A stretch of 64,000 nt of DNA from Chitinophaga pinensis (GTDB taxonomy: Bacteria; Bacteroidota; Bacteroidia; NS11-12g; UBA955), in contig CAMBXL010000011.1 of NCBI GenBank assembly GCA_945871905.1, positions 20,860-84,859 of the forward strand, in the 5' to 3' direction. Under the pieces are notes generated by a model, which was not told the origin of the DNA, searched no databases, and worked only from the letters and a program-made list of their open reading frames with translations. The position numbers and the translations under genes are program-made. The number at the start of each line of letters is the position of its first letter. Position 1 is the stretch's first letter. Of this stretch, positions 1 to 8,796 are shown in pieces.

Positions 1-2
1 AC

Positions 3-851
3 AAAAAACTCAGAAATGAAATATTATTATTTACTTTAATTTTAATTTTTTCGGCAATTTCATCCTTAGTGGTTCCCAAAATAGATTTTATATTGGTTTC
101 AAAATTAGAAAAAGACTTGAGTAACGTCGCTATATATAGCATTGGGTTCACCCTAGCAACCTTTATTGAAATCCCTAGACGAACTATCATGCAAATTTCA
201 ATGCCTATTATTTCTTCTTACCTTAAAAACAATCAATTGGATGAAACAGAGAAATTTCACAAGAAAAATGGCACAACACAATTTTTAATTGCCAGTATTT
301 TATTTCTATTGATTTGGTTAAATATTGACAATCTATATGCTGTAATGCCCAAAGGCGACTATTACGCTCAAGGGAAATGGGTTGTTTTTATTATTGGACT
401 AAGCAAAGTAATAGAATCTCTTTTTAGCTCACAAGGCGCTATTATTTCCAATTCTAAACTCTACAAATGGACTCCATTTATCGTCGTTATGAATGGCGGA
501 TTTGCCATTATGTTCAACTATTATTTTATTAGCAAATATGGCTATGTAGGCGGTGCCATAAGTAATATTGCCGCCATGCTTATTTTAAACCTGTTTTGCT
601 TTGGATTAATCTCCTATTTCCTGAAAATAAATCCGTTTGAGAAAAAACAATGGTCTATTTTATTCGCTTTTAGTATTTTTCTTTCAATTGTTTTCTTGGG
701 GAATTGGTTTAGCAATCCTTTTGTTGATGGCATTGTTAGAAGTATATTAATCGGCACATCTTATGTTTGGGTTTTAGTCAAACTTAATGTTTCTAAAGAC
801 TTTAACGATTTAATTTTGAGCAAACTTCCTTTGCTCAAAAAAATCATTTAA
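3..851 (+). CDS. Polysaccharide flippase (Wzx/MATE-like), 5' truncated by window edge
   Basis: The C-terminal part of a polytopic membrane protein. The frame is open from base 3 with no stop, so the gene starts before the window; the GTG at 69 is not the true start. Residues are strongly hydrophobic with about seven predicted membrane segments. Short polar loops and the phrase GYVGGAISNIAAM are typical of the second half of O-antigen/polysaccharide transporters of the MOP superfamily. Such proteins move undecaprenyl-linked glycans across the inner membrane. Its stop overlaps the polA stop by 4 bases in a convergent arrangement. The substrate cannot be read from this fragment. Confidence 0.8.
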   Translation, partial: KKLRNEILLFTLILIFSAISSLVVPKIDFILVSKLEKDLSNVAIYSIGFTLATFIEIPRRTIMQISMPIISSYLKNNQLDETEKFHKKNGTTQFLIASILFLLIWLNIDNLYAVMPKGDYYAQGKWVVFIIGLSKVIESLFSSQGAIISNSKLYKWTPFIVVMNGGFAIMFNYYFISKYGYVGGAISNIAAMLILNLFCFGLISYFLKINPFEKKQWSILFAFSIFLSIVFLGNWFSNPFVDGIVRSILIGTSYVWVLVKLNVSKDFNDLILSKLPLLKKII

Positions 852-3661
852 TGCGCTTCTAACCAATTTTCGCCCCAACCTGCTTCAGCTATTACAGGCA
901 CTTTGAGCAACATTGCATTTTCCATTTCATATTTTACCAATTCAACCATCACATCGAGTTCTTCTTTGTGCACATCAAACAACAACTCATCATGAACCTG
1001 AATGAGCATTTTTGAACGCAATTGCTCTTGTTTCATTCTTTTGTCCACTCTTATCATTGCTAACTTAATCATGTCTGCAGCCGTTCCTTGAATAGGTGCA
1101 TTAATGGCATTCCTTTCGGCAAAAGCTCTCACTGTTGCATTGGCAGAATTAATGTCACGCAAATACCTTCTTCTGCCCATTATTGTTTCCACAAAACCGT
1201 CTTGCTTGGCTTTCTCTTTTACATGCTCCATGTAGTTTCTGATTCCAGGAAATTGAATAAAATAATTATCAATGATATCCTTTGCTTCACCCCTCGAAAT
1301 GCCCAAATTCTCTGACAATCCGAAAGCACCTTGACCATAAATCAATCCAAAATTAACACTTTTAGCCTTATACCTTTGCTCTTTACTAACCTCCTCAATG
1401 GGCACTCCAAATACTTTGGAAGCTGTTGCACTGTGAATGTCAATGTTTTTAGAAAAGGCATCCATCATTCCCTCGTCTTCACTAATACTTGCAATTACCC
1501 TCAACTCAATTTGAGAATAATCCGCTGACAATAACAAGAAATTTTCATCCCTTGGAATAAAAGCCTTTCTTACTTCCCTACCCTGTTCGGTTCTGATTGG
1601 AATATTTTGTAAATTAGGATTGGTACTGCTCAATCGGCCTGTAGCTGCTATAGACTGATTAAAAGTGGTGTGAATTCTGCCTGTTGTGGGATTAACTAAG
1701 GCAGGCAAAGCATCTACATAAGTTGACTTTAATTTCTGTAATCCCCTGAACTCCAATATATCTTTTACTATGTCACTTTTGGATGACAATTTCTGAAGCA
1801 CATCCTCGCCTGTTTGGTATTGACCTGTTTTGGTTTTCTTTGCCTTAGGGTCTAACTGAAGTTTTTCAAACAATATTTTACCCAATTGTAAAGGCGATGC
1901 TATATTGAACTTCTCCCCTGCCAATTCATAAATACGATTCTCTGTCAATATAATTTCTGAGCCTAATTTCTTAGAATATTCATTCAGAAAATCACTATTT
2001 ATTCTTATTCCTTCTCGTTCCATTGATGCCAAAACTGATACCAAAGGCATTTCGACTTCCTGAAACAATTTTTCCCCATTTTGCTCAACTAAGAGTGGAT
2101 TCAAAACCGTTTTTAACTGAAATGTAACATCGGCATCTTCTGCAGCATATTCTGCCACTTTCTCCACTTCAATATTCGCCATATTCAGTTGGTTTTTGCC
2201 TTTTTTACCAATCAAATCCTCAATGGACACAGGATCATATTTCAAATACTGTCTCGACAAATCATCCATGTTGTGTCGCTTGTCTGGCTCAATAATATAG
2301 TGTGCCAACATGGTATCGTAGTACGGTGGATTTGTCGCTATTCCTTGACTTGCCAATACTTGCATGTCGAACTTTAAATTTTGAGCAATTTTAACACTAG
2401 CACTTTCAAATACAGGCTTAAACAAGTTTAACTCTTCTTGTTCATTGATAGGCACATAATACCCTTCATTGGCATTAACTGAAAAAGACATGCCTATGAT
2501 TTTGGCATTGAAAACATCTAAACCATCTGTTTCGGTATCAAAACAAAACTCTTTTTGCTGTAATAATAACTCTATTAAACTTTTCTTTTCATTGTCAGAA
2601 GTCACCAAATGATACTGATGCGCTGTATTTTGTATGTTATTTAAAGTCTCTGACACATAATCTAGGTCTTCACTTTCGATACTTTCTTCGGTTGTTTCAA
2701 CTTGTTTTGCCGTTTCATTTACAGGTTGATTAAAAAGGTCGAACCCATTGTTTGCGGGAGCAGTAACTTTGGGAGTAATTGGCAGTTCTTCACCCAAAAC
2801 CCTTTTGGTTAAATTCCTAAATTCCAATTCAGCGAACAAGGTTTTAACCGCTTCTTTATTGACTTCTTTTACAATATAATCGTCCAAATAATGCTCAACA
2901 GGCACATTAATATTAATGGTCGCTAACATTTTTGAAAGCAAGGCTTGTTCTTTGAAATTAATTAAATTTTCTTGCTGCTTTCCTTTGAACTGATCCGTAT
3001 TTTCTAAAATATTTTCAAGGGAACCATATTCTTTAATTAATTTTTTGGCTGTTTTTTCACCCATCCCAGGAATTCCGGGGATATTATCTACAGCATCCCC
3101 CCATATCGCCAATATATCTATCACTTGATGAATGTGTTCTATTTCCCATTTTTTCTTAACCTCTTCAACACCCATTATTTCATAATCATTCCCCATCCTT
3201 GCTGGTTTGAAAATAAACACATTTTCATTTACTAACTGACCAAAATCTTTGTCAGGGGTCATCATATACACTTGACAATCGGGCGAACCATCTCTGAGCG
3301 CAATGGTTCCAATAATATCGTCGGCTTCATAACCGTCAAAGGTGATACATGGAATATTAAAAGCTTCTAAAATCTTGAAGATATAAGGTAAACTTTTGGC
3401 CAAATCCTCGGGCATTTCCTCGCGGTGCGCTTTGTATTTTTCATAAACATCATGTCTTTCGGTTGGAGCAGAAGTATCAAAAACACAAGCAAGATGTGTT
3501 GGTTTTTGTTTATTAATGACATCTAGCAAGGTATTTACAAAACCAAACATGGCATTGGTATTCAATCCATAAGAGGTAATTCTTGGATTTTGACTAAAAG
3601 CAAAAAAAGCACGGTAAATTAATGCCATACCATCTAAAAGGAATAATTTCTTCTGACTCAT
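848..3661 (-). CDS. polA: DNA polymerase I
   Basis: Full-length family A polymerase, about 937 residues, for Okazaki-fragment processing and gap repair. Three domains are visible. The N-terminal 5' nuclease (about 1-290) has DGMALIYRAFF and GDAVDNIPGIPGMGEKTA. The 3'-5' proofreading exonuclease (about 350-530) keeps the DTETDGLD motif, so proofreading is probably active. The polymerase core carries motif A DYSQIELR, motif B KAKSVNFGLIYG and motif C HDELLFDV. I chose ATG at 3661 (MSQKK). An upstream TTG at 3670 lies inside a good -7 box (3668-3675), so it cannot be translated from that promoter. Confidence 0.97.
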   Translation of the reverse strand: MSQKKLFLLDGMALIYRAFFAFSQNPRITSYGLNTNAMFGFVNTLLDVINKQKPTHLACVFDTSAPTERHDVYEKYKAHREEMPEDLAKSLPYIFKILEAFNIPCITFDGYEADDIIGTIALRDGSPDCQVYMMTPDKDFGQLVNENVFIFKPARMGNDYEIMGVEEVKKKWEIEHIHQVIDILAIWGDAVDNIPGIPGMGEKTAKKLIKEYGSLENILENTDQFKGKQQENLINFKEQALLSKMLATININVPVEHYLDDYIVKEVNKEAVKTLFAELEFRNLTKRVLGEELPITPKVTAPANNGFDLFNQPVNETAKQVETTEESIESEDLDYVSETLNNIQNTAHQYHLVTSDNEKKSLIELLLQQKEFCFDTETDGLDVFNAKIIGMSFSVNANEGYYVPINEQEELNLFKPVFESASVKIAQNLKFDMQVLASQGIATNPPYYDTMLAHYIIEPDKRHNMDDLSRQYLKYDPVSIEDLIGKKGKNQLNMANIEVEKVAEYAAEDADVTFQLKTVLNPLLVEQNGEKLFQEVEMPLVSVLASMEREGIRINSDFLNEYSKKLGSEIILTENRIYELAGEKFNIASPLQLGKILFEKLQLDPKAKKTKTGQYQTGEDVLQKLSSKSDIVKDILEFRGLQKLKSTYVDALPALVNPTTGRIHTTFNQSIAATGRLSSTNPNLQNIPIRTEQGREVRKAFIPRDENFLLLSADYSQIELRVIASISEDEGMMDAFSKNIDIHSATASKVFGVPIEEVSKEQRYKAKSVNFGLIYGQGAFGLSENLGISRGEAKDIIDNYFIQFPGIRNYMEHVKEKAKQDGFVETIMGRRRYLRDINSANATVRAFAERNAINAPIQGTAADMIKLAMIRVDKRMKQEQLRSKMLIQVHDELLFDVHKEELDVMVELVKYEMENAMLLKVPVIAEAGWGENWLEAH

Positions 3662-4135
3662 CGCAGGCAAAGTTAATGGATAATAGTTAATTGTTTCACG
3701 CCGTGCAGCGTGATTGTTTTATTGTTGAATTGTTATATTGTCACCCTGAGGCTCTCGAAGGGTGTTGAATTTCCCTTTTGTCATCCTGAGTGATTCAGCT
3801 ATGCTGAATAGTACCGAAGGGTGCCAAAAGGGTATTTGTTGATTAGTTTCAAACCGTTTAGCGCGATTGTTGAATTGCCTGTTAGTTATTCTAGAAAATT
3901 TTGTCTTCAAAATTTATAATGAATCAAGTTCAGCACAGGTTTTAGAATCTATCTTTAACGGCTTTTTGAAGTCATTGTGCCTTTATAATCGCCAAAACGC
4001 TATACCAATCTTTGTCTGAAAATGCAGATAACACTTGTATGATTGAATAAGAAATCAAAATTGAGAAAAAAAATTCCAATCTGATACGACTAAACTCCTT
4101 TATTGAAACGAAAAAAAACATTAAGTTTGCTAATA
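3662..4135. repeat. Gap of about 470 bp with a mosaic of dispersed palindromic repeats
   Basis: No gene is convincing here. The left half holds modules that recur near 39.0 kb. One is at 3691-3718 and contains CACGC/GCGTG arms. Another is at 3742-3764, with CACCCT/AGGGTG arms around GAGGCTCTCGAAGG. A third is at 3775-3820, with ATTCAGC/GCTGAAT arms and ending in ACCGAAGG. These are separate units, because their order differs in the second copy. A 63-codon open frame across them is judged an accident. From 3870 to 4135 I see nothing beyond AT-rich sequence. Confidence 0.75.
3668..3675 (-). promoter_or_regulatory. Bacteroidota -7 promoter box for polA
   Basis: CAAAGTTA on the plus strand reads TAACTTTG on the minus strand, matching TAnnTTTG. 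It lies 6 bases upstream of the polA ATG, which implies a very short or absent leader. No clear -33 TTTG is seen. Confidence 0.5.
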
Positions 4136-4405
4136 ATGTCTGAAAATGAATTAAGAGAATTACTCATCACCAATGGTTTTGAACTACAAAACCAAAGTGA
4201 CATGACTAAAATTGTGTTCCAACAAATACTGTATTTATTGGAACACGATTTAAACAGGCTGTATTCGCTTTTATACCGGATTGACGTTTCAGAAAGCAAA
4301 GCAAAATCGGCATTTGGTGGAACAACGGAAGATATTGCACAAAAACTAACCCAATTAATTATTGAAAGATTACAACAAAAAATTGAATCTAGAAAAAAGG
4401 GGTGA
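4136..4405 (+). CDS. Small hypothetical protein, 89 aa
   Basis: Unrecognised. The ATG at 4136 (MSENELREL) is preferred over a TTG at 4103, because the extra N-terminus (KRKKTLSLLI) looks non-coding. The product is predicted to be soluble and almost entirely helical: ELRELLITNG, then QQILYLLEHDLNRLYSLLYR, then a C-terminal basic helix ending ERLQQKIESRKKG. It has no signal peptide and no cysteine. It stands alone between the repeat-rich gap and an outer-membrane protein gene. No function is proposed. Confidence 0.6.
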   Translation: MSENELRELLITNGFELQNQSDMTKIVFQQILYLLEHDLNRLYSLLYRIDVSESKAKSAFGGTTEDIAQKLTQLIIERLQQKIESRKKG

Positions 4406-4454
4406 GTTGCAAACAATTTATTTAAAAAATTCCGTTATAATGATAAATTAAAGT

Positions 4455-5261
4455 ATGTATTATAAAATCATCGTTTCGTTCGTTTTATTCAATATTGTTT
4501 TCTCAGTTTTTTCTCAAATAAACGATTCTGCCAATTTATATAAACTTAAAGGAATAGATGTTAATATTGGAAGCGGTTGCTATCATTATGGTTATCGCAC
4601 TACTGTTAACTTTACCCAAGCTATAACTACAGATGAGCTTGATAGTGATTTGGGTTATCAGAATGCTAGAACAAATAATACCACTGTTTCACCTATAAAA
4701 ATAGGCCTCAATTTCGTGTTTGGTAACGACCGACGAAATTTTAAATATTTCATTCATAAACATGAAGCTCTTTTTAGGTTTTCTTTCGAAACAAAACAAG
4801 ACAAAGCTGAAATAATGGGAATTGAACATCGTTTGAATCCAAGTGTAAGGGATATTTCTATTAACTACACTTATCAAACACAATCTATTGGTTTGGGTTA
4901 TCAAATGGCAAGTAAACCATTTTTAAAGAACTTGGCTTTATTTATGGGAGTTCATTTAGATTTTGGAATGTTAGCATTAAAACAACTTGATGTACCTTAT
5001 TACGCTGATATCTATTCTAATCCTAATAACATAAAATTCGAAAACTACTATTCTACTTTTTTGAGAGGCTCAGCCAATTTGGGTGTAAAGTATAATTTTT
5101 CATGTGACATTAATTTTTTCATGCAAACTGAATTTACTTTTTTGAAATATGGCAATAAAATCAACACCAATGCATCAGGTATTAGAGCAAGCTTTGGAAT
5201 AAGATATAAGTTTTTAGAAGATCAAGACAAATTGAATTATAATGATACTAGCTTTTGGTAA
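4455..5261 (+). CDS. Outer-membrane beta-barrel protein, hypothetical
   Basis: 268 residues with a Sec signal peptide (MYYKIIVSFVLFNIVFSVFSQ, about 21 residues). The rest alternates aromatic and polar residues as in a PorT-like or OmpW-sized barrel: YQTQSIGLGYQMA, FLRGSANLGVKYNF, GIRASFGIRYKF. A short polar tail follows the last strand. It is probably exported and inserted in the outer membrane, with unknown role. It lies 49 bases after the 89-aa gene, so the two could be co-transcribed. Confidence 0.65.
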   Translation: MYYKIIVSFVLFNIVFSVFSQINDSANLYKLKGIDVNIGSGCYHYGYRTTVNFTQAITTDELDSDLGYQNARTNNTTVSPIKIGLNFVFGNDRRNFKYFIHKHEALFRFSFETKQDKAEIMGIEHRLNPSVRDISINYTYQTQSIGLGYQMASKPFLKNLALFMGVHLDFGMLALKQLDVPYYADIYSNPNNIKFENYYSTFLRGSANLGVKYNFSCDINFFMQTEFTFLKYGNKINTNASGIRASFGIRYKFLEDQDKLNYNDTSFW

Positions 5262-5389
5262 AGAATGAAAACATTTATAAAAAACAAGCAACTACTTCTG
5301 AATTAAAAAACTTCCTTGATGATGAATTAAATAAAACTCAAACTGAAGTAAAGAAACTTGAAAAAGTGTCTAAATTTCTAACAAAATAG
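5255..5389 (+). CDS. Possible 44-codon helical peptide or gene remnant
   Basis: The frame is open from 5252 to TAG at 5387-5389 and overlaps the end of the barrel gene by a few bases. The only start available is TTG at 5255. The translation is unusually gene-like for its size: an amphipathic, lysine/glutamate-rich helix containing SELKNFLDDELNKTQ and ending KVSKFLTK. It may be a tiny translationally coupled protein, or the tail of a lost gene. Evidence is limited to composition. Confidence 0.25.
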   Translation: MVKNENIYKKQATTSELKNFLDDELNKTQTEVKKLEKVSKFLTK

Positions 5390-5415
5390 AGCGCTACAAA
5401 AAATAAGTAAAATAT

Positions 5416-5447
5416 TTTTTGTAAATATGATTTTTGGCTTATATTTG
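5416..5447 (+). promoter_or_regulatory. Promoter of tRNA-Asp
   Basis: A -33 element TTTTTG (5416-5421), an 18-base spacer and the -7 element TATATTTG (5440-5447) match the Bacteroidota consensus. The predicted start site is about 12 bases before the mature tRNA. Confidence 0.75.
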
Positions 5448-5465
5448 CAGTCCCAAAAAACCAAC

Positions 5466-5539
5466 GGTGTGGTAGTTCAGCTGGTTAGAATACTGCCCTG
5501 TCACGGCAGGGGTCGCGGGTTCGAGTCCCGTCCACACCG
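5466..5539 (+). tRNA. tRNA-Asp (anticodon GTC)
   Basis: A complete cloverleaf. The acceptor stem is GGTGTGG (5466-5472) paired with CCACACC (5532-5538), with discriminator G at 5539. The D arm starts GTTCAGCTGG. The anticodon stem CTGCC/GGCAG encloses loop CTGTCAC, with anticodon GTC at 5500-5502. The T arm is GCGGG-TTCGAGT-CCCGT. The CCA end is not encoded. It is flanked by its own promoter and terminator, so it is a single-tRNA unit. Confidence 0.97.
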
Positions 5540-5544
5540 CTCCC

Positions 5545-5573
5545 AAAACGCTCTCACAAGGAGCGTTTTTTTA
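5545..5573 (+). terminator. Rho-independent terminator of tRNA-Asp
   Basis: Stem AAAACGCTC / GAGCGTTTT with a 7-base loop (5554-5560), followed by a T run. It sits 6 bases after the tRNA. Confidence 0.85.
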
Positions 5574-5666
5574 TTATGGAAAAAATCAATAAATATTAGA
5601 AATATAATGCATTGATTTTTGTGTATACTGAATATACAAAATGTAAAATAGATATTAATGAATAAC

Positions 5667-5712
5667 GCCTTTGATAACAACTAAATTAACAAATTTTATT
5701 ATTATCAAAGGC
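5667..5712. repeat. Inverted repeat downstream of the DAHP synthase gene
   Basis: Perfect 11-base arms GCCTTTGATAA (5667-5677) and TTATCAAAGGC (5702-5712) with a 24-base loop, 26 bases beyond the aroF stop. There is no T run on either strand, so it is not a standard terminator. It may protect the 3' end of the mRNA or be a protein site. Confidence 0.45.
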
Positions 5713-5737
5713 TAGTAATTCTGTATTGAGACATTAC

Positions 5738-6595
5738 TTACCTCAGGACTTTTTCTGATTCGAAATCGACTGTTTTACCGAAAAACTCAGAAGTATTTTG
5801 AACTTTCTTCATTAAATCTGAAAATTGGTCAAAGTATAATGATTGATCCCCATCAGACATTGCTTCATCAGGGTGGTTATGTACCTCTAAAATCAAACCA
5901 TCTGCGCCTGCTGCAATTGATGCCAAACTCATAGGGGTAATTAAGTCGCGCAAACCTGTTCCTTGACTTGGGTCAACGATTATTGGCAAATGGCTTAATG
6001 ATTTCACCAAAGGAACCATACTTAAATCGAGTGTATTACGTGTTGCTGTTTCGAAAGTACGGATGCCGCGTTCACATAATATAACATTATTATTTCCTCC
6101 TGATAAAATATACTCTGCAGCCAATAACCACTCTTCAAGTGTGCTACTCATCCCTCTTTTTAATAAAACAGGTTTATTTATTTTGCTTAGCGCTCTTAAT
6201 AATTGATAGTTTTGCATATTGCGAGTACCTACCTGAAGAACATCTGCATATTCAGCAACTTCATCAACCAAATTGGTGTCCATTACTTCAGTAACAACCT
6301 CCATTTCATATTTGTCTGCAGCTTGTCGTAACAATTTGAGTCCTTCTTTTTTTAACCCTTGAAATGAGTATGGTGAAGTTCTTGGTTTGTAAGCACCACC
6401 ACGTAATAATTTAATTTGAAATTTACTTAAAAACTCACAAATTGTAAATATTTGATCTTCATTTTCAACCGCACAAGGACCGGCAATAACCGAAAATGAC
6501 CCAGCACCTATTCGCGTATTTTTAAGTTCAATAACAGTATCAGATTGTTTCCATTCCCTTGACACCAATTGATATGGTTTTCGTTTATTTTCCAT
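5738..6595 (-). CDS. aroF: 3-deoxy-7-phosphoheptulonate (DAHP) synthase
   Basis: Joins phosphoenolpyruvate and erythrose 4-phosphate in the first step of the shikimate pathway. 285 residues, the size of a type I-beta (KDO8P-synthase-like) enzyme without a fused chorismate mutase. Visible signatures are AGPCAVEN, LLRGGAYKPRTSPYSFQG, LLKRGMSST and IVDPSQGTG. With neither an ACT nor a mutase domain, feedback control within this polypeptide is not evident. It follows the DUF4270 gene by 29 bases on the same strand and may share its transcript. The symbol aroF is used generically; aroG or aroA would be equivalent in other schemes. Confidence 0.93.
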   Translation of the reverse strand: MENKRKPYQLVSREWKQSDTVIELKNTRIGAGSFSVIAGPCAVENEDQIFTICEFLSKFQIKLLRGGAYKPRTSPYSFQGLKKEGLKLLRQAADKYEMEVVTEVMDTNLVDEVAEYADVLQVGTRNMQNYQLLRALSKINKPVLLKRGMSSTLEEWLLAAEYILSGGNNNVILCERGIRTFETATRNTLDLSMVPLVKSLSHLPIIVDPSQGTGLRDLITPMSLASIAAGADGLILEVHNHPDEAMSDGDQSLYFDQFSDLMKKVQNTSEFFGKTVDFESEKVLR

Positions 6596-6624
6596 GTATT
6601 AATTTTTAAAACAATTCAAATTGC

Positions 6625-7932
6625 TTAAAGTTCTGTATAATAAAGTTTAAACTCAATTCCAGCATTTTCCAGCCCTTTGCGAGTATCAATCATTAGGCGC
6701 GATGGCGCAATTGGGTTATCGGAAGGAATGGTTATAAATAAGCCCCTGTTCAGATTATCCCCTTTAGATTGGTATTGAACAAACAAATTTTGAATATGTC
6801 TTGTAATATTAATTTTGTACGTGTTAGTGACTTTATTTAAATCGCCGCCAAACACAAATTCCGTTAAATCAAGTATCCCCGCATTGGTATTATTAACTGG
6901 ATTGGGTTGAAAACACAGTAAACGAGTAGGTAAAGTAAAAGGTGATTGAAAAGTACCCGTAACTGGTCGAATAAACAATTCTGCTTTACCTATTACGACG
7001 CGTTTGGTAGAATCTTTGATAATACTAAACAAATTGGGCAATTGAATATGCATTTTAGAACTTGCCATTGCTAAAAGAAAAGTTGTATCAAAATCCTGTG
7101 TTTTTCCTGCCGATCTTTGTTTTAATATTTCAGGAGACAGGTTACTAAATTCGTATTTTGTAAACCTTTCAGATTCATCGGTCACTTTAAAATCATTATA
7201 CATTGAATCATTGTAATAGATTCTTATTTTAGAATGCGTTCCTTTTAAATTGAAGGCGCTTATTGCTTGCGAATTACCCTTTGGGACTACCGCTATTCCT
7301 TTAAAGAAATTCAAAAAATTTGTTTGCGAACTCAAATCTGAACTTGTTGCATTAAACAATTTGTTGGCTAAGGCACTTCCCAACTTTATTTTAAGTGTTG
7401 GGGCTACACGAATTACAGACTTCCCTTGTCTAACATTAGTACTGTCAGAAGGGGCAAATCTACCTGTGTAAGAAGCAGCGGGAGTAGTATTGTAGGCGTA
7501 AGTCTGATTAGAATGAGTAACAGCACTTCCCATGGCTTCTGTAAGTTCGAACACATCAAGAGAAACGGTTGATGACATGTCACCGTAATTAGCAATAGTA
7601 GAAGTGTATTGCATCATAAGCACAACAGAGTCGAGCGTATTTGCTGACAGAACATTATTAAGTTGCGGCAATCTAAATTGAAAAAAACTGCTCGCTTTAT
7701 AAGTTCCAAAATTGGGGTCGTTTATAAGACCAATTAGGTTATGACTCAAACTATCCGATTTAAGAGAATCTTCCCTTACCGAACGGGTCAATAAATCTAA
7801 TTGATTGGTATATAAATATCCATCAAAACCTAAAGCACCGTCACTGTCAAAAAAAACGTTATCACTTTGTTTCTTACAGGCTGCAATAAGCAATAGAGAG
7901 AGTATGATTACCCCCGTTAATCTAAATTTCAC
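6625..7932 (-). CDS. DUF4270 family lipoprotein
   Basis: 435 residues with a lipoprotein signal ending LLIAAC (Cys19), followed by KKQSDN, so it is anchored in the envelope. The body is beta-rich with the family's features: an early GLINDPNFGTYKAS segment, RPVTGTF near residue 320, and a C-terminal NRGLFITIPSDNP / LMIDTRKGLENAGIEFKLYY segment. The DUF4270 family is known from Bacteroidota, where it is often found next to the short glycogen synthase. Here that gene lies only 18 bases upstream. The biochemical role is unknown; the neighbourhood suggests a link to surface glucan handling, which is inference. Confidence 0.8.
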   Translation of the reverse strand: MKFRLTGVIILSLLLIAACKKQSDNVFFDSDGALGFDGYLYTNQLDLLTRSVREDSLKSDSLSHNLIGLINDPNFGTYKASSFFQFRLPQLNNVLSANTLDSVVLMMQYTSTIANYGDMSSTVSLDVFELTEAMGSAVTHSNQTYAYNTTPAASYTGRFAPSDSTNVRQGKSVIRVAPTLKIKLGSALANKLFNATSSDLSSQTNFLNFFKGIAVVPKGNSQAISAFNLKGTHSKIRIYYNDSMYNDFKVTDESERFTKYEFSNLSPEILKQRSAGKTQDFDTTFLLAMASSKMHIQLPNLFSIIKDSTKRVVIGKAELFIRPVTGTFQSPFTLPTRLLCFQPNPVNNTNAGILDLTEFVFGGDLNKVTNTYKINITRHIQNLFVQYQSKGDNLNRGLFITIPSDNPIAPSRLMIDTRKGLENAGIEFKLYYTEL

Positions 7933-7950
7933 AGGTGCAAATTAACTAAA

Positions 7951-8763
7951 TTATTTAGAAGAAGCGATTAATTGGTCGTAAAAAGCCATGTATTTATCGC
8001 CTAAATTATCGGCTTCATGCACCATATGTGGTTTGTTTTTGGCTAATTTAACACAATCTGCATCCATTTTCGAAGTACAATCTACGATGGCATCAGCGCT
8101 TTGAATACCGCCTAACTGCATACTTCTAGAATCTCCTTTTGCAAATGTTTCAAGATATTTGTCTTCAATTTCGTTTAATGAAGCTTTTCTTGCAAAATCT
8201 TTTCCTAATTCAGTCGAAATTTCGTTTTCAAATACTGAATAAACGATTTTTGCGTTTTTAAACACCGGTTCATCTTTATATAATGTTTTAAGATAAATTG
8301 GAATTAAACTTGTCATCCAACCTTGGCAATGAATAATATCTGGAGACCATCCTAATTTTTTCACTGTTTCTAAAACCCCTTTACAAAAGAAAATCACACG
8401 TTCATCATTGTCATCAAAAGCTTTGTCTTGCTCATCAGAAAACAAAAATTTGCGGTGGTAATAATCTTCATTGTCTAAAAAATAAACCTGCATTCTTGCC
8501 TCAGGAATAGAAGCAACTTTAATGGTCAATGGATTATCCTTATCATCAATAGAAATATTGATCCCTGACAATCTAACCACTTCATGTAATTTGTTTCTTC
8601 TTTCATTGATAACACCAAAGCGTGGAACAAGAACTCTAACTTCATTATCCTTTTCCTGAATAGCTTGTGGCAAAAATCTAGCAATAGTAGAAACGGGTGA
8701 TTCATTTAAAAACGGTGTCATTTCTGATGACACAAATAGAACTCTTTTTTTTGGACTTGTCAT
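7951..8763 (-). CDS. Short glycogen/starch synthase-like protein (GT5 N-terminal half)
   Basis: 270 residues matching only the N-terminal Rossmann half of GT5 synthases: KKRVLFVSSEMTPF, VLVPRFGVINERRNKLHEV, VYFLDNEDYYHRK, DIIHCQGWMTSLIPIYLKTL. The usual KxGGLGDV nucleotide-sugar loop is replaced by FLNESPVSTIARFLP. The C-terminal GT-B domain is absent, because the protein ends normally before the next gene. This short form recurs in Bacteroidota as a family member, so it is not a fresh truncation. Whether it transfers glucose is doubtful. It is the first gene of a minus-strand group with DUF4270 and DAHP synthase. Confidence 0.85.
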   Translation of the reverse strand: MTSPKKRVLFVSSEMTPFLNESPVSTIARFLPQAIQEKDNEVRVLVPRFGVINERRNKLHEVVRLSGINISIDDKDNPLTIKVASIPEARMQVYFLDNEDYYHRKFLFSDEQDKAFDDNDERVIFFCKGVLETVKKLGWSPDIIHCQGWMTSLIPIYLKTLYKDEPVFKNAKIVYSVFENEISTELGKDFARKASLNEIEDKYLETFAKGDSRSMQLGGIQSADAIVDCTSKMDADCVKLAKNKPHMVHEADNLGDKYMAFYDQLIASSK

Positions 8764-8788
8764 GGGGTGTGTATGTTAATGCGCAATA

Positions 8789-8796
8789 CAAAGATA
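8789..8796 (-). promoter_or_regulatory. -7 promoter box for the glgA-like gene
   Basis: CAAAGATA on plus reads TATCTTTG on minus (TAnnTTTG), 25 bases before the start codon. No -33 element is obvious. Confidence 0.5.

Noticed and set aside
3719..3910. 63-codon open frame on the minus strand
   Set aside because: It lies across dispersed palindromic repeats, has no signal, domain or promoter, and its translation mirrors the repeat arms.
5427..5615. 62-codon open frame on the plus strand
   Set aside because: It covers the tRNA-Asp gene, its promoter and its terminator.
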